37,297 bases of DNA from Morganella morganii H1r (GTDB taxonomy: Bacteria; Pseudomonadota; Gammaproteobacteria; Enterobacterales; Enterobacteriaceae), in contig NZ_AYMP01000038.1 of NCBI RefSeq assembly GCF_000633515.1, positions 1-37,297 on the forward strand. The letters are read 5' to 3'. Position numbers and translations under genes: made by a program. Below, one piece after another: positions 19,529 to 28,595 of the stretch. The notes under the pieces are model-generated. The model did no database searches and was not told the origin of the DNA. It saw nothing but the letters and a program-made list of their open reading frames with translations. Each line of letters starts with the position of its first letter. The first letter of the stretch is position 1.

Positions 19529-20284
19529 TCAGATGAGATGACGGGCGGCTTCCACCACAATATCCAGGGTATTGGATTCGGTTTTCTTCATCTTCGCTTC
19601 ATCAGGAATTTCCTGCTGGGTGCGGTTAACGATAACCCCTGCAACCATCCCGGCACGCAGCCCCTGGCTGGCACACATGGTCAGCAGTGTGGCGGATTCC
19701 ATTTCAAAGTTCATCACGCCCATTTCCTGCCATTCTTTCATTGATCCTTTGAACCGGCGGGTCACACGGCCGCTGAAAGTATCATAACGCTCCTGGCCCG
19801 GATAGAAAGTATCAGAAGAAGCGGTCACACCAATATGAACGGTGGCTTTGGCTGCTTTCGCTGCATTTACCAGCGCGGTGGTACATTCAAAGTCAGCCAC
19901 GGCCGGGAACTCCATCGGCGCAAAGTGCAGGCTTGCACCATCCAGGCGCACCGCCGCCGTGGTCACAAGGACATCACCGACATTAATGCTTTCCTGAATC
20001 GCACCGGTGGTACCGATACGCAGGAACGTGCGGATCCCCAGCTGTGCCAGTTCTTCCACCGCGATAGAGGTGGACGGGCCGCCGATGCCGGTTGAGCAGA
20101 CGATGACCGCTTTGCCGTCCAGTTCACCGCGCCATGAGGTGAATTCACGCAGAGACGCGAGATGAACAGGGTTATCCATCAGGCGGGCAATTTTTTCGAC
20201 CCGGTTCGGATCGCCCGGCACGATAGCCAGCGTTGCACCCTGTAAATCTGCTTTAGTCAAACCTAAATGAAATACATCAGCCAT
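19529..20284 (-). CDS. udp: Uridine phosphorylase Udp
   Basis: Cytosolic nucleoside phosphorylase of 251 residues (E. coli 253) that cleaves uridine with phosphate to uracil and ribose-1-phosphate in pyrimidine salvage. Family motifs: [20 protein letters not shown] at the start, [31 protein letters not shown], and RIGTTGAIQ for phosphate/ribose binding. The uracil-binding region is [10 protein letters not shown] near residue 190. ATG 20284 has a strong AAGGAG; the frame remains open 26 codons upstream without homology. A tandem CRP promoter lies upstream and a terminator directly downstream, so it is monocistronic. Confidence 0.96.
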   Translation of the reverse strand: MADVFHLGLTKADLQGATLAIVPGDPNRVEKIARLMDNPVHLASLREFTSWRGELDGKAVIVCSTGIGGPSTSIAVEELAQLGIRTFLRIGTTGAIQESINVGDVLVTTAAVRLDGASLHFAPMEFPAVADFECTTALVNAAKAAKATVHIGVTASSDTFYPGQERYDTFSGRVTRRFKGSMKEWQEMGVMNFEMESATLLTMCASQGLRAGMVAGVIVNRTQQEIPDEAKMKKTESNTLDIVVEAARHLI

Positions 20285-20320
20285 CCTGAACTCCTTAGCG
20301 AAAAAATGATTATTGAGGAT

Positions 20321-20415
20321 ACTGTAGCGTGCCACTGCACAAAATTTAGTGATTATTATCACTTCATTGATACGTTTCTATGAATCAATTACATAAAAAT
20401 GAGATTCAAATCACA
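20321..20415 (-). promoter_or_regulatory. udp promoter with tandem CRP sites (CytR-type)
   Basis: Two CRP-like sites lie upstream of udp: AGTGATTATTATCACT (20348-20363) and TGAGATTCAAATCACA (20400-20415). Their centres are 52 bp apart, the spacing of deoP2-type promoters where CytR binds between two CRP dimers. TACAGT on the minus strand (20326-20321) is at the right distance for a class II promoter (proximal CRP site near -41.5). E. coli udp is known to be CRP/CytR-controlled. The CytR half-sites themselves were not resolved. Confidence 0.7.
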
Positions 20416-20475
20416 TAAACAGCAGTTTATGCTGAAAATGTCGCCGGACTGCTCTGTGAAAAAGCAAAACACGGG

Positions 20476-20504
20476 TTGCTTTTTTATCCGCCTCACTCTA
20501 CTAT
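20476..20504 (+). promoter_or_regulatory. Candidate promoter for rtcB2-prfH leader
   Basis: TTGCTT (20476-20481) and TACTAT (20499-20504) are 17 bp apart, predicting a start near 20511. That would give a leader of about 215 bases before rtcB2 containing the small ORF at 20567. Hexamer matches are moderate and no sigma-54 promoter was found. Confidence 0.4.
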
Positions 20505-20566
20505 CCGCACCATTCCGGCACGCGATGCGTGCTGACCTGTCACTTTCAGAACGTAAGGAGGTTCAT

Positions 20567-20611
20567 ATGACAACATTACTGTGCACTCTTTGCGGGCTCC
20601 TGCAGAACTGA
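20567..20611 (+). CDS. Possible 14-residue leader peptide upstream of rtcB2
   Basis: ATG with a full AAGGAGG Shine-Dalgarno (20555-20561) at ideal spacing opens a 14-codon frame, MTTLLCTLCGLLQN, ending TGA. It has five leucines and two cysteines. rtcB2 begins 114 bp later and itself has a poor ribosome site. A ribosome-binding site this strong on so short a frame suggests a translated leader or sensor rather than chance, and the downstream operon deals with damaged ribosomes. Function is not known and could be none. Confidence 0.45.
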   Translation: MTTLLCTLCGLLQN

Positions 20612-20725
20612 TTATCACACCGGTATTACAACGTTATTTTCCGTATTACCCGTCCCTGTTTCCTGTCTGTTTCTTCCTGACTGCCCGCCGTAAACCCGAA
20701 TTTTCACTATTTTCCGGAATGGATT

Positions 20726-21862
20726 ATGGGCAATTATATGCATTTTGTCGCGCCGGGCGTCTCTTATATCGCCTCGGATGCGACGTGGATCGAAAGTAAC
20801 GCGATTCAGCAACTGATCACCACCGCACAATTACCGGGTATGACGGCAGTTGCCGGTATGCCGGATCTGCATCCCGGCAGAGGCTATCCGGTGGGTGCGG
20901 CATTTTTCTCTGAAGGCCGTTTTTATCCCGCGCTGGTCGGTAACGACATCGGCTGCGGTATGGCGCTGTATCAGACTGAGCTGAAAATCAGCAAACTCAA
21001 CGCAGACAAAGCGGAAAAGCAACTGCGCAGCATGCATGACCATGCGGATGCAGACTGGCTGGCAGAGCATGTGAGCGATCACTTCGCATCACATCCGTTT
21101 GCCGCCTCTCTGTCTTCTGTCGGCGGCGGAAATCATTTTGCTGAGTTTCAGCAAATCGATAAGGTCTGTGATGACGGGCTGTTTGCTGCGTCCGGGCTGG
21201 ATAAACAGCGGGTGATACTGCTGGTTCACAGCGGTTCACGCGGACTGGGGCAGAGGGTTCTGCGTCATCATGTTGAGCAGTTCAGCCACAACGGGCTGAC
21301 AGAGAACACGACGGAAGCGGCAGAATACCTGACTGCACATCAGCAGGCGCTGGATTTTGCACAACACAACCGGGCGCTGATTGCACTGCGGATGATGCAG
21401 CAGCTGCGTACCAAAGGAGAGGCGGTACTCGATATCAATCACAACCTGGTGGAGGCCTGTACGGTGAACGGCCGTGACGGCTGGCTGCACCGTAAAGGCG
21501 CCACCCCGGTGGATCATGATTATGTGGTGATCCCCGGCTCACGCGGTGATTACAGTTATCTGGTGAAACCGCAGGCAACCGCTGACAGCCTTTACTCTCT
21601 CGCACACGGCGCAGGGCGTAAATGGATGCGCACCGAGTGCAAAGGACGCCTTTCTCACCGCTATACCCCGGCACAGTTATTCCGCACCGATCTCGGCAGC
21701 CGGGTGATCTGTGCCAATAAGCAGCTGATTTATGAGGAAGCACCGCAGTCCTATAAATCCATTGAGACAGTGATTGAAAGCCTGTCAGGTGCCGGGCTGA
21801 TTACCGTGGTGGCGCGGCTGAAACCGTTGCTGACCTACAAAACGAGCGGGGAGTGCTGCTGA
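20726..21862 (+). CDS. rtcB2: RtcB-family RNA ligase (RtcB2, PrfH-associated)
   Basis: 378-residue RNA ligase that joins 3'-phosphate or 2',3'-cyclic phosphate ends to 5'-OH ends using GTP and Mn2+. Active-site motifs: [13 protein letters not shown] (43-57), NDIGCGM with metal ligand C77, GGGNHF (133-138), HSGSRG with H168, DINHN (H239), and SLAHGAGR, whose H294 corresponds to the guanylylated His of E. coli RtcB. It is shorter than housekeeping RtcB and carries the [11 protein letters not shown] form typical of the prfH-linked paralogue. ATG 20726 is used; ATG 20738 is an alternative. The stop overlaps the prfH start (TGATG). PrfH-linked RtcB is reported to reseal 16S rRNA cut at the decoding centre. 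Confidence 0.92.
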   Translation: MGNYMHFVAPGVSYIASDATWIESNAIQQLITTAQLPGMTAVAGMPDLHPGRGYPVGAAFFSEGRFYPALVGNDIGCGMALYQTELKISKLNADKAEKQLRSMHDHADADWLAEHVSDHFASHPFAASLSSVGGGNHFAEFQQIDKVCDDGLFAASGLDKQRVILLVHSGSRGLGQRVLRHHVEQFSHNGLTENTTEAAEYLTAHQQALDFAQHNRALIALRMMQQLRTKGEAVLDINHNLVEACTVNGRDGWLHRKGATPVDHDYVVIPGSRGDYSYLVKPQATADSLYSLAHGAGRKWMRTECKGRLSHRYTPAQLFRTDLGSRVICANKQLIYEEAPQSYKSIETVIESLSGAGLITVVARLKPLLTYKTSGECC

Positions 21863-22470
21863 TGTTATTACAGTTTTCTGCCGCTCACGGCCCTGAGGAA
21901 TGCTGTCTGGCAGTGAAGCACGCGCTGCGTCTCTTTTTGCAGGAGGCCGCACAGTCAGCGGTCACCGTGACTATCGCGGAGGAAATGCCGTCACAGGACG
22001 GCCTGCATTCCGTCCTGCTGTCACTGGACGGAGAGTCTGCTGATGCTCTGGCAGATCGCTGGTGCGGGACATTGCAGTGGCAGTGTGCCAGCCCGCTCCG
22101 CCCGAAACACCGGCGTAAAAACTGGTTTATCGGCATCCGCCGTTTTACTGCGCCGCAGGCGGTATCAGACAGTGAGATTGTCTTTGAACGTCTGAAATCA
22201 CAGGGGCCGGGCGGCCAGCATGTGAATAAGACAGAATCCGCTGTCCGTGCCACGCACATTGCCACCGGTATTACGGTTAAAGTGCAGTCTGAACGCAGCC
22301 AGCACGCCAACAAAAAACTGGCCTGCCGTCTGATTGAATGGCATCTCAGCCAGTATCAGCAACAGCAGTCCGCATCACTGAACGGCGAGCGTCACCGGTC
22401 ACATCACCAGATCGAACGCGGCCGGGCAACACGCTGTTTCAGCGGGCCGGATTTTCGTCCGGTCAGCTGA
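21862..22470 (+). CDS. prfH: Peptide chain release factor homologue PrfH
   Basis: 202-residue class I release factor homologue lacking the large codon-recognition domains of RF1/RF2. The peptidyl-tRNA hydrolysis motif [18 protein letters not shown] contains GGQ at 117-119. A basic tail ([20 protein letters not shown]) follows. PrfH proteins are reported to release nascent chains from ribosomes whose 16S rRNA was cleaved by ribotoxins (colicin E3- or CdiA-type), so that RtcB2 can then repair the rRNA. ATG 21862 overlaps the rtcB2 stop by one base (TGATG) with GGGGAG upstream, so the pair is translationally coupled. A terminator follows. Confidence 0.92.
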   Translation: MLLQFSAAHGPEECCLAVKHALRLFLQEAAQSAVTVTIAEEMPSQDGLHSVLLSLDGESADALADRWCGTLQWQCASPLRPKHRRKNWFIGIRRFTAPQAVSDSEIVFERLKSQGPGGQHVNKTESAVRATHIATGITVKVQSERSQHANKKLACRLIEWHLSQYQQQQSASLNGERHRSHHQIERGRATRCFSGPDFRPVS

Positions 22471-22483
22471 CAGCGCATAACAC

Positions 22484-22520
22484 AAAGCCGGTCATCACTG
22501 ACCGGCTTTTTTCTTCTTTT
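22484..22520 (+). terminator. Terminator of rtcB2-prfH
   Basis: AAAGCCGGTCA (22484-22494) pairs with TGACCGGCTTT (22499-22509) around a 4-base loop, followed by a T-rich run. The left A-run is short, so it serves mainly the plus strand, though metE converges on it. Confidence 0.88.
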
Positions 22521-22533
22521 ATATATAATAAAC

Positions 22534-24819
22534 TCAGCGGGATGTCAGCGGATTTTCCCGCAGACGGCGCGCCGCTTCCACCATGTTTGCCAGAGCCTTG
22601 CGGGTTTCATCCCAGCCGCGTGTTTTCAGGCCGCAGTCCGGGTTAACCCACAGGCGCTCCACGGCAATCTTATCCGCCGCTTTGCGCAGCAGGGCTTCAA
22701 TCCACTCCACTTCCGGCACATTCGGCGAGTGAATATCATAAACACCCGGCCCGATCTCATTCGGATAATCGAAATCTTCAAATGCTTCCAGCAGTTCCAT
22801 ATCCGAGCGGGATGTTTCAATGGTGATCACATCCGCATCCAGCGCCGCAATAGAATCCATAATGTCATTGAATTCGCAGTAACACATATGGGTGTGGATC
22901 TGAGTGTTATTCTCCGCGACCGCCGCATTCAGCCTGAAGGCATCCACCGCCCAGGTGAGATACTCCGCCCATTCTGCCCGGCGCAGCGGCAGCCCTTCGC
23001 GCAGTGCCGGTTCATCGATCTGGATAATACCGATCCCGGCTTTCTGCAAATCATCCACTTCATCACGCAGCGCCAGAGCAATCTGTTTGGCAATGGTTTC
23101 ACGGCTGACATCCTCGCGCGGGAATGACCAGCAGAGAATGGTCACCGGCCCGGTCAGCATGCCTTTCACCGGCTTGCTGGTCAGGGATTGCGCGTAGGTT
23201 GCCCAGTCAACGGTGATCGGTTCCGGACGGCTGATGTCCCCGATAATCACCGGCGGTTTCACACAGCGTGAGCCGTAACTCTGCACCCAGCCGTTTTGCG
23301 TAAAGACATAGCCGTCGAGATGCTCGCCGAAATACTCCACCATGTCATTACGTTCCGCTTCACCGTGAACCAGCACATCCAGTCCGAGCCGTTCCTGCTC
23401 ATTAATCGCCTGCTTAATATGTTCGGAGATATTAGTACGATAGAACGCTTTATCAATATTCCCTTTTTTAAAGTTCAGGCGCAGCCCGCGGATTTCCGTG
23501 GTTTGCGGGAAAGATCCGATTGTGGTGGTCGGCCACAGCGGCAGATTAAAACGGCGGCGCTGTTCCTCTGCACGTTCGGCATACGGTGCGGCGCGTTCGC
23601 TGTCGCGGGCGGTTACCGCAGCCAGCCGGGCGGCCACCGCCGCATTGTGAACGCGGGAAGAATCGCGGCGGCGGGTAATCGGAGCACTGTATTCCGCCAG
23701 CGCGGCGATATCATCTGCCGAGCCGCTGTTGACCGCGCGGGTCAGCAGAGCCAGTTCCTCACATTTCTGCTGTGCGAAGGCAAACCAGCTTTTGACTTCT
23801 TCATCCAGTTTGGTTTCACCACGCAGATCAATCGGGCTGTGCAGCAATGAGCAGGATGTGCCGATCCACAGGTCACGTTTTCCGGCCAGCGGGGCGATTA
23901 CATCATATTTTTGCCGCAGATCGGCACGCCAGACATTGCGCCCGTTAATCAGACCGGCAGAGAGCAGCCAGTCCGCCGGTAATGCATCGTGGATAGCCTG
24001 AATATCATCACCGCCCGCGACGAAATCGACGTGCAGCCCCTGCACCGGCAACTCACGGATCAGCGGTAAGTGATGACTAACTCCGTCAAAATACGTGGTC
24101 AGCAGCAGTTTTGCATGTCCCTGCAAAGCATCATATGCCGTGCAGTAAGCATCCTGCCACTCCGGCGGCAGATCCAGCACCAGCGCCGGTTCATCAATCT
24201 GAATCCACTCAATACCGCGCTGCGCCAGTTTTTCCAGCACGATTTTATAGGCTTCTAACAGTGACGGCAGTAATGATAAGCGGTCAAACTGAGCCCCTTT
24301 CACTTTACCGAGCCACAGATAGGTCACCGGGCCGAGCAGCACCGGTTTAACCGCAAAGCCCTGCTCCAGCGCCTCATCCACTTCATCAAACAGCTGCGGC
24401 CAGCTCACGGTGAAGGTTTGACCGCGCTGAAACTCCGGCACAATGTAGTGATAGTTGGTGTTAAACCATTTGGTCATTTCCGCCGCAGCGGCCGGTTCAC
24501 CGGAAGGCGCACGGCCACGGGCGATACGGAACAGGGTATCGAGATCAATTTTCCCGTCCGCACCGGCATGGCGCGGCGGCACATTGCCGAACAGCAGGCT
24601 GGTACCGAGAACATGATCGTACCAGGCGAAATCCCCGACCGGTAATAATTCAACCCCGGCCTCTTTTTGCAGCTGCCAGTGACGGCGGCGTAATTCGCGG
24701 CCGGTATCGCGCAGCTCATCCTGTGAAATCTGCCCTGCCCAGTAACCTTCAAGCGCTTTTTTCAGTTCTCTTTTCAGACCGATACGCGGAAAACCCAGAG
24801 TGTGATTATGTGTCGTCAT
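22534..24819 (-). CDS. metE: Cobalamin-independent methionine synthase MetE
   Basis: Zinc enzyme of 761 residues (E. coli 753) that transfers the methyl group of 5-methyltetrahydropteroyltri-glutamate to homocysteine. It has two barrel domains. The C-terminal catalytic one holds the zinc ligands in [11 protein letters not shown] (His and Cys) and in [10 protein letters not shown] (Cys), plus the homocysteine/folate regions [11 protein letters not shown] and [19 protein letters not shown] 24819 ([15 protein letters not shown]) with an AGGA site is the family start; five upstream codons are open. It is divergent from its activator gene metR with a 105-bp shared control region. Confidence 0.97.
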   Translation of the reverse strand: MTTHNHTLGFPRIGLKRELKKALEGYWAGQISQDELRDTGRELRRRHWQLQKEAGVELLPVGDFAWYDHVLGTSLLFGNVPPRHAGADGKIDLDTLFRIARGRAPSGEPAAAAEMTKWFNTNYHYIVPEFQRGQTFTVSWPQLFDEVDEALEQGFAVKPVLLGPVTYLWLGKVKGAQFDRLSLLPSLLEAYKIVLEKLAQRGIEWIQIDEPALVLDLPPEWQDAYCTAYDALQGHAKLLLTTYFDGVSHHLPLIRELPVQGLHVDFVAGGDDIQAIHDALPADWLLSAGLINGRNVWRADLRQKYDVIAPLAGKRDLWIGTSCSLLHSPIDLRGETKLDEEVKSWFAFAQQKCEELALLTRAVNSGSADDIAALAEYSAPITRRRDSSRVHNAAVAARLAAVTARDSERAAPYAERAEEQRRRFNLPLWPTTTIGSFPQTTEIRGLRLNFKKGNIDKAFYRTNISEHIKQAINEQERLGLDVLVHGEAERNDMVEYFGEHLDGYVFTQNGWVQSYGSRCVKPPVIIGDISRPEPITVDWATYAQSLTSKPVKGMLTGPVTILCWSFPREDVSRETIAKQIALALRDEVDDLQKAGIGIIQIDEPALREGLPLRRAEWAEYLTWAVDAFRLNAAVAENNTQIHTHMCYCEFNDIMDSIAALDADVITIETSRSDMELLEAFEDFDYPNEIGPGVYDIHSPNVPEVEWIEALLRKAADKIAVERLWVNPDCGLKTRGWDETRKALANMVEAARRLRENPLTSR

Positions 24820-24836
24820 AAAAAATCCTATCATTT

Positions 24837-24860
24837 AGCCATCCAGATGTTTACACATCC
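24837..24860 (-). promoter_or_regulatory. Possible MetJ boxes for metE
   Basis: Three consecutive 8-mers, AGCCATCC, AGATGTTT and ACACATCC, resemble the MetJ box AGACGTCT at 5, 6 and 5 of 8 positions. They lie just upstream of metE, where MetJ acts in E. coli. Each unit is weak and the tandem arrangement is the main argument. Confidence 0.4.
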
Positions 24861-24912
24861 ATAATCAACGGGTACTGTATAAGAAACAAGCGCAAATTCT
24901 TCATCGTTAACC

Positions 24913-24925
24913 TGAAGGTTCCTCA
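24913..24925. promoter_or_regulatory. Possible MetR-binding site in metE-metR region
   Basis: TGAAGGTTCCTCA matches the MetR consensus TGAA-N5-TTCA except for one base. It overlaps the metR ribosome site and start codon, consistent with metR autorepression known in E. coli. A second site for metE activation was not identified with confidence. Confidence 0.4.
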
Positions 24926-25887
24926 TGATAGAAATAAAACATTTAAAAACGATTCAGGCACTGAATCAGTCAGGGTCGCTCGCGGGAGCAGCAGGTGCGT
25001 TGCATCAGACACAATCCGCCCTTTCCCATCAGTTCAGTGAACTGGAACACCGGCTCGGCTACCGGATTTTTATCCGCAAAACCCAGCCGCTGCAGTTCAC
25101 CCCGCAGGGACAAGTACTGTTACAGCTGGCGGAGCAGGTACTGCCGCTGGTGAAAGATGCCATCCGTGAATGCAATGAGCCGGGACTGACCGCACTGCGC
25201 GTGGCGATTGAGTGCCACAGCTGCATTCAGTGGCTGACCCCGGCTCTGGCGCATTTCCGTGAGAGCTGGCCGCAGATTAATGTCGATTTCACTTCCGGGG
25301 TCAGTTTTGATCCGCAGCCGGAACTGCTGAAACGCGAACTCGATGTGGTGCTGACATCCGATATTGATGAGCAGCACAACGGGAAGCTGACGTACACGCC
25401 GCTGTTTGATTATGAGGTGAAGCTGGTGGTGGCACCGGATCATCCGCTGGCCCGCCGTCTGCATATTCAGCCGCAGGATCTGACTGCAGAAACCCTGCTG
25501 ATTTATCCGGTACAGCGTCAGCGCTTTGATATCTGGCGGCGTTTCCTGCAACCGGCCGGTGTTTCCCCGCAGATAAAAACCGTGGATAACACCCTGCTGA
25601 TGATCCAGATGGTCGCCGCCCGCATGGGGATCGCCGCACTGCCGCACTGGGCGGTGGAGAATTTTGAAAGACAGGGGATGGTGGTGACCAAAACCTTAGG
25701 TGAGGGATTGTGGAGCCGGCTGTATGCCGCAAACCGCAGCGGAGAACAGCGTCAGCCGGCTGTTGAGTCGTTTATTCGCGCGACGCGTCAGCACGCGGTG
25801 GACAATCTGCCTTTTGTAAAGACGGCTTCAGTATCCATACCCGGTGCACCCACAGGGATGCCACAATCAGGGTTGCGCCAATGCTGA
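24925..25887 (+). CDS. metR: LysR-type regulator of methionine genes MetR
   Basis: 320-residue LysR-family regulator (E. coli MetR 317) that activates metE and metH with homocysteine as co-effector. The N-terminal winged helix-turn-helix spans about 1-62 ([20 protein letters not shown]). The effector domain contains [25 protein letters not shown] and [20 protein letters not shown], all near-identical in E. coli. ATG 24925 has GAAGG upstream. Its last 116 bp overlap the 3' end of the convergent bioP gene. Confidence 0.95.
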   Translation: MIEIKHLKTIQALNQSGSLAGAAGALHQTQSALSHQFSELEHRLGYRIFIRKTQPLQFTPQGQVLLQLAEQVLPLVKDAIRECNEPGLTALRVAIECHSCIQWLTPALAHFRESWPQINVDFTSGVSFDPQPELLKRELDVVLTSDIDEQHNGKLTYTPLFDYEVKLVVAPDHPLARRLHIQPQDLTAETLLIYPVQRQRFDIWRRFLQPAGVSPQIKTVDNTLLMIQMVAARMGIAALPHWAVENFERQGMVVTKTLGEGLWSRLYAANRSGEQRQPAVESFIRATRQHAVDNLPFVKTASVSIPGAPTGMPQSGLRQC

Positions 25888-26671
25888 ACGTGAGCCAGTT
25901 TGGATGCTGCTGCCAGATGGCAAAGTTCACCAGTAACCCCGCCGGAACCATCATGTTGTTCATGATCGCGAGTGTTCCGGCGTCCACCTGCGTGGCGCCG
26001 TAATTCCACATAAAGTAGCCGATCCCGGATGCCCCGATCCCCAGCCACAGCAGGACACCCCACTGTAACTGCGTGGACGGCATTTTGGCGAAATTGCCGA
26101 ACAGCAGCCAGCCCGCCAGCGCCACCACACAGGCACCGAGGTAGAACCAGGAGAATGCCGTGCGCTGCACCAGCGGATGCACTTCCATCAGCCGCTTGTA
26201 ACCGACCTGGCCGACAGCAAAGAAGATATTCGCCAGCTGCACCAGAATCAGCCCTGTCCAGAAAGAGTCACTGAGGTGGTCATAGCGGATCACCGCCGCA
26301 CCAATCACCGCCAGCAGCGAACTGAACACATATCCCCACCGCAATCCGCGCCGCTCCAGAAGATCATAAATCAGTGTCACATAAAGCGGCGTCAGCACGG
26401 TAAACAGCAGGAATTCCGCGACGGTCAGGTAGTTGTAGGCATGGAAAACAAAGAGATACATAATGCCGAGCTGACAGGCACCCACCGCCATATACATCAG
26501 AATGACTTTCGGGGCGATCCCGCGCCAGCGCAGAAACGGCAGAAAAACCAGTGCCGCCAGCGACACACGGACTAACACAGAGAACCAGCTGTCCACCTGA
26601 CCGGCGAGATACTCGCCAATCAGGCTGAACGATGCGGCCCACAGGATCGTGGTAATAATCAGTAACGGCAT
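25772..26671 (-). CDS. bioP: Carboxylate/amino-acid/biotin transporter BioP (YigM), EamA family
   Basis: DMT-superfamily permease of 299 residues with ten predicted membrane segments and two EamA repeats. It matches E. coli YigM/BioP, the biotin importer: [20 protein letters not shown] at the start, [20 protein letters not shown], and [20 protein letters not shown] near residue 220. ATG 26671 starts three bases after yjcE ends, so it is probably co-transcribed with yjcE, unlike in E. coli. The 3' end overlaps metR tail-to-tail. Confidence 0.92.
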   Translation of the reverse strand: MPLLIITTILWAASFSLIGEYLAGQVDSWFSVLVRVSLAALVFLPFLRWRGIAPKVILMYMAVGACQLGIMYLFVFHAYNYLTVAEFLLFTVLTPLYVTLIYDLLERRGLRWGYVFSSLLAVIGAAVIRYDHLSDSFWTGLILVQLANIFFAVGQVGYKRLMEVHPLVQRTAFSWFYLGACVVALAGWLLFGNFAKMPSTQLQWGVLLWLGIGASGIGYFMWNYGATQVDAGTLAIMNNMMVPAGLLVNFAIWQQHPNWLTFSIGATLIVASLWVHRVWILKPSLQKADCPPRADASRE

Positions 26672-26674
26672 CGG

Positions 26675-28324
26675 TTATGTTTCTTTCTCAACCAGCAGGG
26701 CTTCCAGCAGATCCAGGTCATGCAGCAGCAGTTGCAGGGTTTCATTGCTGATATTACGGGTCGCACGCTGGTGATACAGCTCCCCGCGCTCGGCACGCAA
26801 TGCGGTCAGACGGAAACGGCGCTCCAGATCTTCCACCTGGAGGTTATATTCCATCTCATCCCCCCCGGCGGTACGCCGCCTGAGGTGTCCGGCCACCCGC
26901 GAGGCCACCTCACTGATAGCTTCCGCATCCAGCGCTTCATCCGAACTGGCGGACAGACGCTCTTCCATCTTGCCGATACTGACAATGGCCACTTCCGCCA
27001 TCGCCGCTTTCGCCGCGCGGATTTCATTGGCATCCGCCTGTTTATCCCCGACATTCATCCCTTTGAGCAGGAACGGCAGCGATACCACCCCCATAAAGAG
27101 TGAGAAGATAATCACCCCGGCGGCGATAAACACCATCTGATAACGGGCCGGGAACGGCGTGCCGTCCGGCAGGAACAACGGGATGGAAAGTACACCCGCC
27201 AGCGTTATCGCCCCGCGTACCCCGGCAAATGATGCCAGCCACAGATCACGGGTGGAGTAAAACGTAAAGTCCAGCGGCTTGCGTTTTAAGGTCAGGCGGC
27301 TGACGGTTTTCATCATCCACAGCCAGCAGAAACGCAGCACCAGCAGGGCAAAATAGATAACGATAACCGCAGTAAACAGCATCCAGGTTTCCACGGTCGG
27401 ATCCAGTTCCGCCTCAATGACCGACACCTGCCAGATCCCCGGCAGCTGCAGACCGAGCATAATAAAGACCAGGCCGTTAAAGACAAATTCCAGCATCCCC
27501 CAGACATTATCCGCCCGCAGACGCATCGCCAGCGGTGCATTGCGGATAACCCCGGATTTACTGATAGTCATCCCCGCAGCCACGGCCGCCAGGATACCGG
27601 ACACACCGATGTGTTCCGCGATCAGATAAGAGGCAAACGGCAGCAGTAACATAAAGACGATTTGCGTGGCCGGGTCATCCCCGCTCCAGCGGCTCATCAG
27701 ACGCAGCGATTTACTGTACAGCCAGGTGACTGCCACCCCCGCCAGCAGGCCGCCGATAGCGACTTTGAAGAATTCCAGGGTGACACCGGTGACGGAGAAA
27801 ATCATCGTGCCCATGACAATTGCCACGGCAAATTTCAGCGCGACCAGACCGGAGGCGTCATTCATCAGCGCCTCCCCTTCCAGAATACCCATCATCTGTT
27901 TCGGAATGCGCCCTTTGCCGACAATCGACGACAGCGCCACAGCATCTGTCGGAGACAGCACCGCCGCAAGGGCAAAGGCCGGAATAAGCTCAATCCCCGG
28001 CATCAGCCAGTAGATCAGATACCCGATGCCGATAACGGTGACCAGCACCAGGAACAGCACCAGGATGAAGATTTCCCGCCCTTTCTGCATAAATTCCCGG
28101 GTCGGGGTCTTCCAGCCGTCAACAAACAGCAACGGCGGTATCAGCAGGACGAGAAACAGTTCAGGATCGAACGTGACATGCAGACCAAACTGCGGGAAGG
28201 CAAGCAGGGCCCCCATTGCGATCTGAATGATGGGTAACGGAATACGATACGGGATCATTTTGGTGAGAACACCGGACACCGACACGACCAGAATCAAAAT
28301 AAGAATCGTAAAGAATATTTCCAT
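26675..28324 (-). CDS. yjcE: CPA1-family Na+/H+ antiporter YjcE
   Basis: Inner-membrane cation:proton antiporter of 549 residues, the length of E. coli YjcE. About twelve membrane segments fill residues 1-410. Signature motifs: LIPPLLFVDGWKTPTREF, AAVLSPTDAVALSSIVG, and the ion-binding pair in GEALMNDASGLVALKFA (Asn-Asp of electroneutral CPA1). SFAGVRGAITLAGVLSIPLF follows. The soluble tail from about 415 is helical and charged and ends LLHDLDLLEALLVEKET. ATG 28324. bioP follows three bases downstream. In E. coli yjcE neighbours yjcD/ghxP, as it does here (ghxP upstream). Confidence 0.93.
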   Translation of the reverse strand: MEIFFTILILILVVSVSGVLTKMIPYRIPLPIIQIAMGALLAFPQFGLHVTFDPELFLVLLIPPLLFVDGWKTPTREFMQKGREIFILVLFLVLVTVIGIGYLIYWLMPGIELIPAFALAAVLSPTDAVALSSIVGKGRIPKQMMGILEGEALMNDASGLVALKFAVAIVMGTMIFSVTGVTLEFFKVAIGGLLAGVAVTWLYSKSLRLMSRWSGDDPATQIVFMLLLPFASYLIAEHIGVSGILAAVAAGMTISKSGVIRNAPLAMRLRADNVWGMLEFVFNGLVFIMLGLQLPGIWQVSVIEAELDPTVETWMLFTAVIVIYFALLVLRFCWLWMMKTVSRLTLKRKPLDFTFYSTRDLWLASFAGVRGAITLAGVLSIPLFLPDGTPFPARYQMVFIAAGVIIFSLFMGVVSLPFLLKGMNVGDKQADANEIRAAKAAMAEVAIVSIGKMEERLSASSDEALDAEAISEVASRVAGHLRRRTAGGDEMEYNLQVEDLERRFRLTALRAERGELYHQRATRNISNETLQLLLHDLDLLEALLVEKET

Positions 28325-28449
28325 ATTACCCTTACTGAACTTAGGGCTTAATCAGCCCGCTGACAAAAAGATACTGTTAATAACGGCAAAAAAACCGCAA
28401 TAAGAGCCCGGAGGAGAAAAAATTACCGCCGGTTGCCACTATCATACAA

Positions 28450-28490
28450 AAAAAAGCAGCGGCGGATGCGTTATCCGCCACTGCTATTTT
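28450..28490 (-). terminator. Terminator of ghxP (possibly bidirectional)
   Basis: A 13-bp stem with one mismatch (28455-28467 with 28473-28485) and a 5-base loop is followed on the minus strand by a run of nine T. The A+T-rich flank at 28486-28490 may allow weaker plus-strand termination. It separates ghxP from yjcE, so despite adjacency they are probably distinct transcripts. The rest of 28325-28595 shows nothing else recognisable. Confidence 0.85.
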
Positions 28491-28595
28491 ATCTTCTCAG
28501 GCCATTAATTCGGGCAATTAATTAGTGTTTTAAGATAAATCGTATAAATAAAGCGTATCCTCACCAACAGCTTCCGTTAAATGGTGATTTATGAC

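Noticed and set aside
20515-20535. Sigma-54 promoter for rtcB2 (as for the rtcBA operon of E. coli)
   Set aside because: GGCACG is present but the required GC at the -12 element is not at the correct distance.
25120-25647. 175-codon open frame antisense to metR
   Set aside because: It is a shadow of metR on the other strand, with histidine/glutamine-rich low-quality sequence and no family features.
27662-28237. 191-codon open frame antisense to yjcE
   Set aside because: It is rich in Gln, Arg and His as typical of antisense frames of membrane protein genes, with no recognisable start or domain.
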